64,000 nt of DNA from Periplaneta americana. Taxonomy: Eukaryota > Arthropoda > Insecta > Blattodea > Blattidae. The first letter of the stretch is position 1. The number at the start of each line of letters is the position of its first letter. Below, piece after piece: positions 10,936 to 22,924 of this stretch. The DNA lies in the NCBI RefSeq assembly GCF_040183065.1, contig NC_091120.1:171961988-172025987 (forward strand), read 5' to 3'. The position numbers and the translations under genes were made by a program. The notes below the pieces were generated by a model that saw only the letters and a program-made list of their open reading frames with translations, was not told the DNA's origin and did no database searches.

Positions 10936-11787
10936 TACCGATTCTTCACCAGAAGGTAATAGGTAGGGGTGGTATTCTAGACGCTCGTCTTCAATCAATG
11001 CTTTCCCCCAGAGCGGTCATTGGACTGGCCCCCTCCACTCACCACTTGCGCAAAGCACTTATTTCGGTCCCTATACTCCACAGGTTCCAGAAACGGAGTA
11101 TAAGTGAGATGAACTTGCTTCACTTGTCCTTTAACAAAATGGCAATATGTTTCAGTGGTCTGGTAAAGTGCTACCATCTATTGCCATACCATTAAATAAT
11201 AAATCCATTTAAATATTCGTTTATAAAGATCTTACACTGTTGTATCTATTAAACCTTAAGTTAGCAAATGTTCAATTTTTGACTTGTTTCTCTTGTATTC
11301 TGTCTGCTTCAAATGTAACTTAAATTCATTGCACTGGGTATCTGGGTAGGGACATGTATCAGAATTTAATGATACTTCACTATGAGAACAGGAAATGGTT
11401 GAACATGATGTCTGTAATTTGCTTGTTTTATAATATATATTACGTTGCTCTGTCTCCTTGGAATACCCACGATTCGAAGAATGCAAGGAATGTAGTCACT
11501 AGAACGTCGGTGAATTCAATACCAAAGTAACACAGATCCTATTACATAGCTAAATCCCCTTTCCTAAAACTGTCCACACATTTCCACAGCAGATAACAAA
11601 TAGATATAAAAATTAGCTGCTCATACTAAGCGTAAGCATACGGGAATGTTGCATTAAGAACCAACGGCGTGTTGTCATCCTCGTGAACGCCCACTCGGTG
11701 AGGAGACATGCGAGAAAATCTCGTGCATTCAACACGCTTCGCCTGTAGAGCCGGGGGCTACTAAGTCCACCTCCAGATACAAATGCT
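10936..11787. other. No recognised gene
   Basis: The part near 11085-11190 (GAACTTGCTTCACTTGTCC) resembles the flank at 5517-5575 of the foldback repeat there. The rest is unassigned non-coding sequence. Confidence 0.45.
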
Positions 11788-12375
11788 ATTTATTTATTTA
11801 TTTTATTTATTTATTTATTCATTTCATTTTATTTATTTATATAAATTATTTAATTTATATATTTATTTTATTTATTTAATTAATTTATTAATTTATTTTA
11901 TTTATTTTATTTATTTAATATTTATTTATTTTATTAATTTATTTATTTGTTTATTTTATTAATTTATTTATTTTATTAATTTATTTATTTGTTTATTTTA
12001 TTAATTTATTTATTTTATTAATTTATTTATTTATTTATTTTATTAATTTATTTATTTTATGTATTTTATTTATTTAACATTTTTATTTATTTATTTATTT
12101 ATTCTATTTCTTTATTTTATTTATTTATTTATTTAATATTTTCATTTATTTATTTTATTTATTTAATTTATGTATTACATTTATCTACTTATTTAATTTA
12201 CTTATTTATTTTATTTATCTTTTTTACTTATTTATTCATTTATTTTATTTATTTATGTATTTATTTATCTATCTATTTAATGTATTTATTTATGTATTTA
12301 ATTAATTTATTTAATGTATTTATTTATCTATTTAATTAATTTAGTTATCTATTCAATTAATTTATTTATTTAATG
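11788..12375. repeat. (ATTT)n simple-sequence block
   Basis: About 590 bp of degenerate TTTA/ATTT tetranucleotide repeats with scattered TTAA and TGTA variants. Non-coding. Confidence 0.95.
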
Positions 12376-12747
12376 GCTAATATTCACTATAATATAATCA
12401 CTAACCAATGATAACGAAAGCAATTTGATTTAAAGCATTTAACATAAAATGTTTGAAAATAATTATTCAATAGTTCCTGTCAAATCCTGATTAATCACAT
12501 GGTGCCACATTAATAGCAATAAGAAATTTGTCATGCCTTTTCCTTTGTTTCTTTTGTTTTTTAATTTAATTATCTATTATGTATATATATTTTTTTGAGG
12601 ATATACTGAGTCCATAAGGGCTACCCTCAATGGGGGGGCAGTTTGTAATTAAAATTATGTATTAATAATTTCTAGTCGTAATGGAAATCCAGTGAAGATT
12701 TCAAATATATCAGTCCGATCACTGCTTCCGTACTTTATACCTGATTG
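12376..12747. other. No recognised feature
   Basis: AT-rich spacer with no supported gene. A seven-base G run sits near 12632. Confidence 0.5.
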
Positions 12748-12912
12748 AGGTTTTCCGGGGTTTTCCCTCAACCCAATACAAGCAAATGCTGAGTAACTTT
12801 CGGTGCTGGACCCCGGACTCATTTCACCGGCATTATCACCTTCATCTCATTCAGACGCTAAATAATCTAAGATGTTGATAAAGCGTCTTAAAATAACCTA
12901 CTAAAATAAAAA
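12748..12912 (+). repeat. SINE-A, copy 2 (headless)
   Basis: It begins inside the body (GAGGTTTTCCGGGGTTTTCC) and lacks the tRNA-like head. It ends GACGCTAAATAATC and an A-rich tail, so it is a 5'-truncated SINE-A. Confidence 0.85.
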
Positions 12913-13149
12913 TATATATATGGTGTTCAGGTAAAAAGGGCTTATCTCACAAAAGAAAAATTGTTGAGAAACAGCTACAATTAAATGTTAACACATTATT
13001 ATTAGTTACTTCGTATGACGGAATGTAAGCATAATTGTCAAAAAATAGAACTTCATTTTTTGTACTTATATTTTAATTAATTACCCTAATTGCATAAAAA
13101 GGGTCACATTTAAATAATGAGGGTTAAGCTCTTTTACCTAAACACCATC

Positions 13150-13155
13150 GATATC

Positions 13156-13208
<53 letters not shown>

Positions 13209-13592
13209 CGGCAGTCCGACCTTTCAAGATCTATTGCGCTAACCCTCAAGCTAGGCGCATTCCCAAACCCACAGCGGTTGACTACACTAAGGTTCGCTGC
13301 GTACCCAGGTTTCAAGCAGGCAGTCCCATTCGTTCCTAGGCCAACCCCCTCCGTGCGTCGCCAGCCAGCTATCGGGGAATGCTACTGTATAGAACGATAG
13401 CGGAATGAAGAGATGTTGACGGATGTAGATGCCTAATATGGGGATACTGGAGAACCCCGAGAAAAACCCTAACTGCGACCTTGTCAGCCACAAGTGTCAG
13501 TATTGATTTTTTAACTTCAGGCATGACCGGGACTCGAACCCGGGCCGCCTGTGTGACAGCTTGAAGATCTAACCACTCAGCCACTGCAGGGG
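13150..13592 (-). repeat. SINE-C with (TTA)n tail
   Basis: On the minus strand a tRNA-like head starts near 13590 (CAGTGGCTGAGTGGTTAGAT) with B-box GGGTTCGAGTCCCGGTC. A ~300-bp body follows, and then a (TTA)n tail, seen on the + strand as (ATA)n at 13156-13205. This family differs from SINE-A in head and body. Short frames inside it are not genes. Confidence 0.75.
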
Positions 13593-13687
13593 ACTATTAA
13601 ATATGAATGAACTTTTAAGAAAACCTGCAAATATAATCAAACATACATACCATGGTTTAATGTCATCCTAGCTGATAGAAATTTACA

Positions 13688-14339
13688 TAGGTTGGATAAA
13701 AAGTTATGGCAACACTGCTGTCACGTGACGATGGTGCGTTCGAGAGCTGCCAGCTGTGTGGACATGAACAAGGACTATTAGATGAGTTAGTGCAGCCAGC
13801 GGCGACAGTACTCTGTCAATCTGCAGTGTGTAGGACGTTGACTATCATGGGGATAATGCGAGCGCCCTAAGACCACGTTTACAAAACTAGAGCAACGTTC
13901 CTGCATCAAAATTGATGTGGCACGAGGTCGTAGTGCACAAGAATGTTATCAGGGACTGCGTGAAGCACCATCACCTTCGTCCAGCCCTCAGGAGAAAACG
14001 ACGACACTTGGTGGTACAGAATCCCACCATTCTTCATGACAATGCAAGGAGTCACGCCGCTGCTGCTGTTAAGGACCTCTTGCGTCACTGGCAATGGGAG
14101 ATTCTGGAACATCCACCATACTCACCCGATATGAGTCCATGCGATTCGCCAAAGTGAAAGAACCACCGCGAGGTATCCGGTACAATACCAGAGATGGACG
14201 CGCTGATGGTGTGCGACGCCTTCCAAACATTTGGCAAAAGGTAATAAATAAGGGGGAAGGTACGTGAATGTTGTACCCCTGTGAATAAAGCCATGTCAGA
14301 AATATCGAACTGTTGCCATTACTTTTTATCCAGCCCTAG
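13688..14339 (+). mobile_element. Mariner/Tc1-type deletion derivative
   Basis: The termini match as an inverted repeat: GGTTGGATAAAAAGTTATGG on the left and CCATTACTTTTTATCCAGCC on the right, beside TA. The element is only ~650 bp, against ~1.3 kb for a full mariner. Inside, 13912-14157 encodes the C-terminal catalytic block with LHDNARSH and HPPYSPDMSPCD, the second and third DD(E/D) residues. The N-terminal HTH part is deleted or unrecognisable. A continuation in a shifted frame (FAKVKEPPRG, then NIWQKVINKG) matches the normal mariner C-terminus, so the copy is also frameshifted. Dead element. Confidence 0.85.
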
Positions 14340-15066
14340 TATTAAATTTTTCTTTAATTTTTAGCAAGCACGATATTTTATTTTAGCACAATCCTTTCCC
14401 AGATTAAAACCATGGCTGCGCCACTGTTATGAACACAAGGCCAGTATTCTAGCGCAGTGTTAGACGATACGACCGTGTCGTCCATCATAACACAATTGGA
14501 TCTAAACGGATCCAAACAAGGAGAGAGGCTCGACCCCGCACTGTTCATTACTGGGATATTTAATGATACTTAAACTGCGAGGACTATTCAGTGTTGGCTC
14601 GTTGATAGGATGATTAACCAACCTCACGCCAGCAGAATACGAAATTGTAGTAGTCATTAGTTGTCAATGGAGATGGGCCTACCGGTGACGCTCCGTTGTG
14701 TGCATGTATCTTTGTATGTCGCACTCTCTATATCTCAGTAAAACAAAAAGCCGTAATAGACACTGATACAGCCATAACCCAGTCACTTGGAAGACAGTTA
14801 CTCGCTGAAGTAAACCAAAGGTACTTTTCAGGAAGGTTCTGAAACATTTGTGGTTAAAAAAGCGGCTTTGGGAAAGGTTTTATTAGAGTATTTCGGAGAA
14901 TGCGCATAGATTTGCTCCAATCTCTGTCCAACCAACATGCTGGGATCAAAATGCACCGGAGCGGACCGCAATGACCTTCCCGTTTGTGAATTTCAGGAAC
15001 CTTTCAGTTCCGTCTCGTAAGAAATGGCTATTGTGCGATCTAGATCGTTTTAATTTGGTACCCGTG
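14340..15066. other. No recognised feature
   Basis: Unassigned non-coding sequence without long open frames or clear repeats. Confidence 0.45.
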
Positions 15067-15125
15067 GCACGGCGACCGGCGATAGCAACTGGGCTATCAT
15101 CGGTTGCTATCGCCGGCCGCCGTGC
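15067..15125. repeat. 23-bp GC-rich hairpin
   Basis: GCACGGCGACCGGCGATAGC and its complement (one mismatch) pair over 23 bp around a 13-base loop. This is much more GC-rich than its surroundings. No gene association is visible. Confidence 0.8.
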
Positions 15126-16417
15126 GACTCGATAGCGAAAGGCACTGTATAAAAATATGCAAAACCGCAAAAAAAAGGTGAACGGTTTTTATTATGTTGC
15201 CAACCAACCAATAGTGTTGAAAACTAGTTTGATCATAATCATAGAGGCAATTTCGAATGCTATAGTTAAATATCAAAAAGAAATGCATCAGATTCTTTCT
15301 GTTGGCTTAAAATGTAAGGCTAGAAATTGAAGTTATGGAATTATAAATAGAACCTTTTTACTTACTTTATACATGAATACAGATATGTTCTATGGTATTT
15401 TTTGTGTCTGTGGTTTACTTAAGAATGAAATGTTCTGCGAAACATGTAATTCTGGGATGAATTTGAAGAAATGTAAAAGTAAACGAGATGGATTCATGTG
15501 GAGATGTCATCGGAAGATATTACATGATAAACATAGGAACGCCGTATCGTAACATTCTATGAAATCACTCGGATAACAGAGAAAATGGAATGGAACATCT
15601 CCAGTGAGACCCATGGTAAAGTGCTAATTTTTACAGCAATTCTTTTATTAAAATTTTTGGTCCAGGGAAAATAATAGTAAAAAGTATTTTTGTGAAAGAC
15701 TAGTATTTTCCCAGGACTAAAACTGCAATATAAATTAAGTTAAATTAGTATCTTAGAAATATGAACTTAATTTCATTGTCCTATTAATACCAACGTTGTT
15801 TTGTTTGAAAGTTTAATGTTACTGTGTTTTAAGTTTAGTTTTGGTTTGTTTGTTTAACTTTATTTTGAATAAAATATTATATTGTATAACAAAGGTGACT
15901 AATATGAGCTTAATTTCATTGTTGTTGGTTTTATTAAATGATACATGTTTGTAGTATGTTTTTAGTTTTTTTAAGATGGCATACTTGATATAATAATCGA
16001 ATTAATTAATTTAATTTAATTTCTTCCTGTAACCACTACAGGTTGCCATCGACAAAGAGTACCATGATACAATAGAGTAAAAGCCTTAAGGCTTAGTGAT
16101 AAATTGTTGTTAGAGTGAAAAATAAACAATTTGAATTATACAATATATAATCGATTCTATGGATTACTCGGAGTGGGTCCTATAATGCACCTGTTCCTTA
16201 ATTACATATTATGATATTTCAACACATTTTTAAATTAATTGTGAATTATTTAAAAATTCTGTACTGACAACGACACTGTTGGTATTGCAACAGAGCGTTC
16301 CGACTCTTGAAAACGTTCATTTAGAGCCCTCCCAACAACTAAGTACGATCTGAACTCACGACCTTTCACGTCTTAGCCGTTTTGCACAACGCAGTCGGAA
16401 AATTTGTTAACTCGTTA
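15126..16417. other. No recognised feature
   Basis: AT-rich sequence with short frames only. I could not assign any family. Confidence 0.45.
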
Positions 16418-16511
16418 GTTCCAAAACATCAAGTACTTTTTCCCGTATTGTTCCAAAATACCAAGTACTTTTTCCCGCATAGTTCCAAAACATCAAGTAC
16501 TTTTTTCCCGT
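16418..16511. repeat. ~32-bp minisatellite, three units
   Basis: Three units read GTTCCAAAACATCAAGTACT followed by TTTTTCCCG, with minor changes. Confidence 0.85.
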
Positions 16512-16689
16512 AAACCAAAACAAATATATGTAGGATAGCTGTAGTAGGATATTAGAAATATTAGGAAGATTGCAGATTTCAAACAACTGCTCCGACTGAA
16601 ATTGTAATAGTGTAGTTTTTTTTCCTTCTCTATCACCAGACATGAAATAAAATATTTATGAAACAACCTGCTATTTCCCATTGTAACCG

Positions 16690-16886
16690 CTTTCGTTCAT
16701 ATCAGAAGATACCAGATGATAGACGACATTAAGTTATATGGATCGTATGCGGAGAAAAGAGGAAGGCAGAAAATAGAAAATATTGGAGAATGCTAGGTTT
16801 GCAGTGAAAGACCACCCCTGGGGCAGAAAACTATGTATAAGTGAATAATTACACGATTTTCTAAAAAAAAAAAAAAAAAAAAAAAA
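16690..16886 (+). mobile_element. LINE 3' end with poly(A)
   Basis: The + strand encodes a C-terminal piece reading RYQMIDDIKLYGSYAE, then KIENIGE. This is the 3' end of the same LINE family as the minus-strand copy at 37466-38330. A run of A residues follows at 16863-16886. Strongly 5'-truncated. Confidence 0.7.
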
Positions 16887-17013
16887 ATGTTCCGCCCTTT
16901 TTTTAACTTAGTGATTTTAGTAAATTTTATAATTTTACTTATAAAAATTGCTTAAGAAGGGCACAATTTTTTCAATGCTTTATTAATTTTGCTAAGTTTT
17001 ATAATTGCTGCTC

Positions 17014-17124
17014 AAATGGCAACCATTTACTTAATTTTGTTGTATTACACATTCACACAAAAACTACAAATCGCCACCATTTACTTAACAACTTTTTGTA
17101 TTAACACTCACACAAAAACTACAC
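17014..17124. repeat. ~55-bp tandem duplication
   Basis: Two units contain CCATTTACTTAA and end CACACAAAAACTAC. Non-coding. Confidence 0.75.
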
Positions 17125-17971
17125 GCGCAAATCCAAACGAATCAGGGTTTAAAAATAAATTTTATCTGAACGTTTACTACATAAAACAAACATAACCACA
17201 TTTCAATACAACGTAGAACTTTGCACAGCTGCTATGGATATCTGTGACTGAGCTGTGAATGCGTTGTATAAAATGTAGTGGGGAGTCCACAGACATACCA
17301 AAGTCGGGTAATCACGAACTTCACACCAACTGTTTCTCTCAATCAACAATAATTATTTTTAAATAATAGACATACGTGCATTATCCCCATGTGGAGCAAA
17401 TAAAGTTCTGAGAATATGCTTTCGTCAGCGCTTGTTCCTTAGTGTGAACGAAATGGTAAGGCAAACGTGACAGTGACGCTGTTTTGGAGTCAGTATTGAC
17501 AAAGATGTTAAAGAATAGACGACTTAAGACTTAATTTTGATAAGCTAATGACTAACGAATAGGGACCGTGAAATAAAATGGATATTTCGTGAAATAACTC
17601 GTCAATTAAATGTGTTATGTTATGTTTAATACAAAACTTCTTGTTACTTTTTTTCTCTTCCACATATCACATACCAGTATCACCAAAATATAAACTAAAC
17701 ATTGTTTCTACATTGTTCGCACGAAGATTTTGCGACAGTCAGTGAATACTTTCGTGTACGCAGAAAAGCTCTTCTCACTGTCCACATTTCGCACGTATCG
17801 CTATTAATACCAAAAAATATTAATGGTTTGATTCCAAAACATGCTATTTTGCTGAAAAGGCGATTTTTACCGAATAACATAATAAACATATTTCTTACAC
17901 TCTGAATCCAATAGTGAAGTTATTATTATTTTTTTTGTCAATTCCTGCTATTTTGTTTTTTGTATCACAGT
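17125..17971. other. No recognised feature
   Basis: AT-rich sequence. The overlapping short frames on both strands at 17695-17905 have no family match that I recognise. Confidence 0.45.
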
Positions 17972-18003
17972 TTACTCCTGCTTAATTCTGCCAGGTTAAA
18001 TAA

Positions 18004-18056
<53 letters not shown>
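17972..18056 (+). mobile_element. LINE 3' tail with (TTA)n
   Basis: ATTCTGCCAGGTTAAATAAA followed by (TTA)n is the last part of the LINE tail seen more fully at 20090-20190 and 41483-41578. Only the terminus is present. Confidence 0.65.
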
Positions 18057-18057
<1 letters not shown>

Positions 18058-19250
18058 TGCAACTGAAAATATGTAAAAGTACGGTACCTATGATTATTTT
18101 TTTTCCAATTTTTTTAGGCCAAAACTAACTATTTTATATTTTAATGTAGAAATTGTTGGCAAACTATGAATTATTCTAGTACATTAAGTACATAGAATGG
18201 TATACGGTGAGAATAAACACGTACTTTTCAAAATTGGCTCGTATATTTTAAAGTTCCTTCCTGTAAAAAGTAACTGAGAGTGAAATAACAAGGTTTCAAA
18301 AACAAACCATTCATTATGGTTCCCATGGATGAGCAATACATGTGCAGCTATTGAAGCCATAAGCAAGGGAGAGAAGAAAGTGACTACTTGGTCAGGCGGA
18401 ACATTTTTCGGAAAAATAGAGGGGAATATTTTTTGGGAAAATTTTGCAATTGAAAAAACCACTGTGGTGAAGTACTAATACAAGTTTGACATGGATCGAA
18501 TTTCCTTCCAAATGTTGACAAACCAATGGCTGAAGAATATAACAAATCTTCTTACTAACCCCTCAATTTACACAATCGCATGCCCAAGAAGTCAAACGCT
18601 CGTTTACACCTACCTTGATTGTCGCTGCGAACTTGTAAATTCTCTTCTCTCGAAGTGTCAGGTTAATTTTTTTTCTTCATCCGTGCAGTTAGGAACAAGT
18701 GAACGTCTTCCGATGTAATAGTTGTCTGGCTTGTGTTTCAGTGACCTGCACGCACATGGATGGCTGGGACACGCACAACACAGTCACGAAGCGGCTTGGA
18801 GTGGAACTTCACAAACATTGCCTCTTCGCACCCGACCCGTTCGCTCTGCCGTAAGCGACTGAACGAAATTGAAAAGCCAGCCGAGCAGCGGTGATCGACA
18901 GGGGTGGGGAGAGCACACCAGAGAAGTGCTCTGAAATCTCCACAAAGCTATGAATGAATTACAACTCCTACCTAGAAGATTAAAATATTACTCGGAATAA
19001 ACAATGTAAGAATCTGCTGTCATCTTCTTCACGAAAGACTGTCTCGAAAACTCCAGCGCAATTACGCCTATACTAATAATAAGAAGCGAGATACAATATA
19101 ATATAAAATCAACTGTGGTTGACATACATTGATGTTGATGGTTGTTTGTAGTATGTAGTTTATATTTATATTAAATTACACACAACATGTGTCACCTGCC
19201 CCTTATTTAGATGAGTTTATGCAATCCCGAACATTCACAGTTAATTCCTT
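18057..19250. other. No recognised gene; GC-richer patch at 18740-18920
   Basis: Most of this stretch is AT-rich and unassigned. A patch at about 18740-18920 is markedly GC-richer and has many CpGs (ACCCGACCCG, AGCCGAGCAGCGG). It could be a promoter-like region or a repeat. I see no open frame or splice signal that decides this. Confidence 0.4.
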
Positions 19251-20141
19251 GAACACAATACTGTAACCATATCTTTCTCCCGAGTGGTTAGGCCTTCAGT
19301 CTGTCTTGCAGGCGGTCCGGGTTCGAATCCCAATACGCCTGAGATTTTTTATCGACTATTACACTTTCACCACGTCATACTACTTTTGACCAATAAAACA
19401 ATACAAAACCATTCATTCAACCATTCATGGCTGCTTATCCTACAATTTTTCTCGCCTCCCTAGAATGTTTTTATCATCTCTCTAGCATTTTTGTTTTTAT
19501 CACTTCTCTAGCATTTTTCTTTTTTTTTTTTGCCAACATTGTACTTTCAATAATTGTACCTTTTAAAATGATTAATTTTTATTTCATCATCCTTAATTAA
19601 AACTTTTCTATCATTTATACTGTTTGTATTAGTTAGGTTATGTTATAGCTTCTGCTGTATGAGATTATGGATAGTCACGTATCAGAGATTGTTTAATGTA
19701 TATTGATAATTGAACACAATACTGTAACCATATCTTTCTCCCGAGTGATTAGGCCTTCATTCTGTCATGCAGGCGGTCCGGGTTCGAATCCCAATACGCC
19801 TGAGATTTTTTATCGACTATTACACTTTCACTACGTCATAATACTTTTGATCAATAAAACAGTACAGAACGACATGTTTCAACCATTCATGGCTGGTTAT
19901 CCTATAATTTTTCTCGCCTCCCTAGAATGTTTTTATCATCTCTCTAACATTTTTGTTTTTGTCACCTCTCTGTCACTTTTTTTGCCAACATTGTACTTTC
20001 AATAATTGTACCTTTTAAAATGATTAATTTTTATTTCATCATCCTTAATTAAAACTTTTCTATCATTTATCTTGTTTATATTATTTAGGTAGAGTGTAAG
20101 AGAAGGCCCTATGCCCTTAACTCTACCAGTATAAATAAAGA

Positions 20142-20193
<52 letters not shown>

Positions 20194-20248
20194 GTTATAG
20201 CTTCTGCTGTATGAGATTATGGATAGTCACGTATCAGAGATTGTTTAA
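19251..20248. repeat. 461-bp tandem duplication containing a tRNA-like SINE head
   Basis: Two direct copies start at 19251 and 19712 with GAACACAATACTGTAACC. Each carries a tRNA-like segment (CCGAGTGGTTAGGCCTTC, then GGTCCGGGTTCGAATCCC, at 19280-19342 and 19740-19803) and ends near AGAGATTGTTTAAT. Copy 2 was later interrupted by a LINE tail (20090-20190). The duplication as a whole may be two tandem copies of one SINE-containing segment. Confidence 0.9.
20090..20190 (+). mobile_element. Minimal LINE 3'-tail insertion
   Basis: About 100 bp reading TAGAGTGTAAGAGAAGGCCC, then AACTCTACCAG, TAAATAAAG and (TTA)n, inserted into copy 2 of the 461-bp duplication. Copy 1 gives the empty site (TTAGTTAGGTTATGTTATAG). 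The insertion is an extreme 5' truncation of the LINE family also seen at 41483-41578. Confidence 0.8.
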
Positions 20249-20501
20249 TATATCGATGGCTCAGAACCAGACTGTTCCAAGTCCATTTTACTATTTTTTT
20301 CAGCAGAGCTATTTTAAGCTCCTGACATTCAAAGCTTCATGAAACAATTTGGAATAGCTTCATAGCAACCTTATGACGAGGAATATTACAATTTTGTTCG
20401 ATTCATATATGCAGACAAGCACTGGAATAGAATGAAGCACAGATTTCTTTCTTACAAAAAGTTGGACTTAGAACAGTCTGGTTCTCAGCCATCGATATAT
20501 T
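20249..20501. mobile_element. 253-bp MITE with ~36-bp inverted ends
   Basis: The ends read TATCGATGGCTCAGAACCAG and, inverted, GATGGCTGAGAACCAGACTG. It sits at the right end of duplicated copy 2. The equivalent place in copy 1 (19693-19710) lacks it. AT-rich duplicated flank (ATA/TAT). Non-coding. Confidence 0.8.
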
Positions 20502-20761
20502 GATAACTGAAGTGGAATGCAACTGTTTTAATAAAAATGAAGCTGAATCAACAAAGCCTTCTTGACTAGTAATCGTCCATAGAGATCAATGAAGACTGTA
20601 TAGTTGGCACAACCGGTAACAAGAGTATAGCTGATCATAATGCATATTGTCATCTAGCGGAATGTTTGTAATGATGAGTTAGTACTATAATACATTTTCA
20701 AGGCAGTTTAGTATTTTAGTAATTCAGTTAATATTTTATTGTATTAGAATACTTTATTGTA
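20502..20761. other. No recognised feature
   Basis: Spacer between a MITE and SINE-A copy 3. No gene supported. Confidence 0.45.
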
Positions 20762-21005
20762 GTCCACACCTGTAGAGTAACGGTTAGCGCGTCTGGCCGC
20801 GAAACCAGGTGGTCCGGGTTAGATTCCCGGTCGAGGCAAGTTACCTGGTTGAGGTGTATTCCGGGGTTTTCCCTCAACCCAATATGAGTAAATGCTGGGT
20901 AACTTTCGGTGCTGGACCCCGGACATTATCAACTTCATTTCACTCAGACGCTAGATAATCATCGCAATTAATAAAGCATTGTTAGATAAATCAATTAAAA
21001 ATTAA
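20762..21005 (+). repeat. SINE-A, copy 3 (full length)
   Basis: A complete tRNA-derived head (GTAGAGTAACGGTTAGCGCG, A-box; GTCCGGGTTAGATTCCC, B-box with one change) is followed by the SINE-A body and an A-rich tail. The body has lost ~15 bp around GGACATTATC. The tail is diverged. Confidence 0.9.
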
Positions 21006-21254
21006 ATAAAACTTAGCACGCGTTTTTCATTGGAATACGCTATTTTATTGGCACGTGTTCTTGAATAAAATACGCCATTTTTATTGTACTTGATTTTTCA
21101 TTTGTTGTGGACGCTATTGTCGTGTGTTGATAATTATTTATGTATGGTCATCAGTAGGTGCGCTTCATTCTAAAAATGGTTTGAAACGAATCAATGTTAC
21201 AGTTTCCATTTTGTAACTAATTTATCGGATTCGGTTCTATAAGAATCACTTTAT

Positions 21255-21757
21255 ACTGGGGAACAACTTAGAAAACTCCGTTGGTCTGCGCATGCGTCAA
21301 TCTTAAAGAGTGACACTATACTATTCACCTCCTCCTTCCTAATTGAAGAGTCCACTGCAAGAATGATGGATGTCATTTTGAATACATTTTTCAGGAGAAG
21401 CAATTGAAAGTTTGAAATGCTTAGCGCTCAAAGCTTAACTGTGATTTTCCGATCATTACTGGACAATGACTATCAGTGTTAATGCCATATAACTCTGTAT
21501 GTACATTCTATATATCTTAAGCTATGCATTGACAGTCTTGGTTCATTTTCGACAAGAAAGTGACATTCATCATTCTTGCAGTGGACTCTTCAATTGTCAG
21601 CCAATAGCAGCGCATACTGATAGCAGTGATGCGTCAGATGACTTGTCAATCTGTAGCGACAATGGTTCACATTAATGGAGGGAAATTCCAAACTCCGCCT
21701 CCAGCATAGCGGTAAGATTTAGTAACCTCCTACAACGGAGTTTTGCCAGTTGTAGGC
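21255..21757. mobile_element. ~500-bp inverted-repeat element
   Basis: The inner arms are almost perfect: TTGAAGAGTCCACTGCAAGA at 21342 and its complement ending at 21595. The outer ends also pair loosely: GAAAACTCCGTTGG at 21270, and CAACGGAGTTTTGCC at 21733. Non-coding MITE or foldback element. Confidence 0.65.
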
Positions 21758-22924
21758 CTGAAGTACCGTCACTGTTGGAATTGATGAGAGCGAGATGGAA
21801 TTTAGCGAGGTGAATCCGAGAATTTGCCGTACTTTTGTTAAATTTAATATTGCCAGAATGCTGGCTTATTTATATCGCAAACTATGTTTCAATCCTACAG
21901 ATATTCTTTTCCCCTCATCAATAAGCACATTGTTGTTAACAATTCTTTTTTTCTTCCCCTTTTCTTGTCTGACAAATTGGTATTCAACTTAAAATAGAAA
22001 TCTGAATGCAGTGTAAGCTAGGTCATGGAAACTACACGCTTTGGTCGACAATAAGGTAACTTCCGCAAAATATTTATGCGCCCTTCCTCGTAGTTCTTTC
22101 GGTGGTTTTACGCGCGAATGATTTGCATTGAAACAATGACCTCTACTTTTTCTTTACGTATTCCTTAGATTTTTAGTCAACCGTCCGAAGATAGGTTGGA
22201 ACCTCACAAGTGATCCCGTTCATGCGGCAACAAAGTCAGGAGATTGTTGGGTAGGGTGATCAGTTCCTTCGCCCCTCCATTGCATACGTCCCTGACTGGT
22301 AACATGTTTCACTAATCAGACTTCAGATGTACACAAACAAATTCTTCTTCCTCTGACACTTATCGCCAAGTGAGATGTACAGTACTTTCAGATAAAGTGA
22401 AAATATATGTACAGCCTTAGAAACAATAATTGATGGCGCGACCCTTGGTGGTGGTGAAAAGGTTTTTTTTTTTTTTTGCACGATCGTGGTTTTTTCTGTA
22501 TTTACAGCTATTGTTGTTAGGCCTTGAAAGTTAGAATTCCCACACAGAAACTTGTTGCTAGGGGAACCTTTCTTCATAACATAAAACTATACTGAAATAG
22601 ACCCATTACAGTGCACTTATTGTTACTTAGTTACCATTACAGTGCAGTCTTGCGAAGGCTTTGGAATAATATTGCTTTAAATTTTCAATCCAAAATGTAT
22701 TATATTTTCAATTTAAAAAATATGATCATGCAAAAAATGTTGTACAACACACGTTTGTGAAGTGCATTACGAAATCTCGGAAATTGAAAGACTCGCTCTG
22801 CTCGTTTTTCAAACTTCCTCAGTTTTGTAAAAAGCACTTCCCCAACCTTGTATCGTAATATATTATTATCGCACTACTTGTTTACGCTAAATTCTTTTCC
22901 CTGGCACTTGTTGTAGCTTCTTAA
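21758..22924. other. No recognised feature
   Basis: Contains a T run near 22460 and short frames. No gene, RNA or repeat family assigned. Confidence 0.45.

Noticed and set aside
18184..18462. 92-codon minus-strand frame
   Set aside because: No recognised motif. It consists of low-complexity hydrophobic stretches expected from AT-rich DNA.
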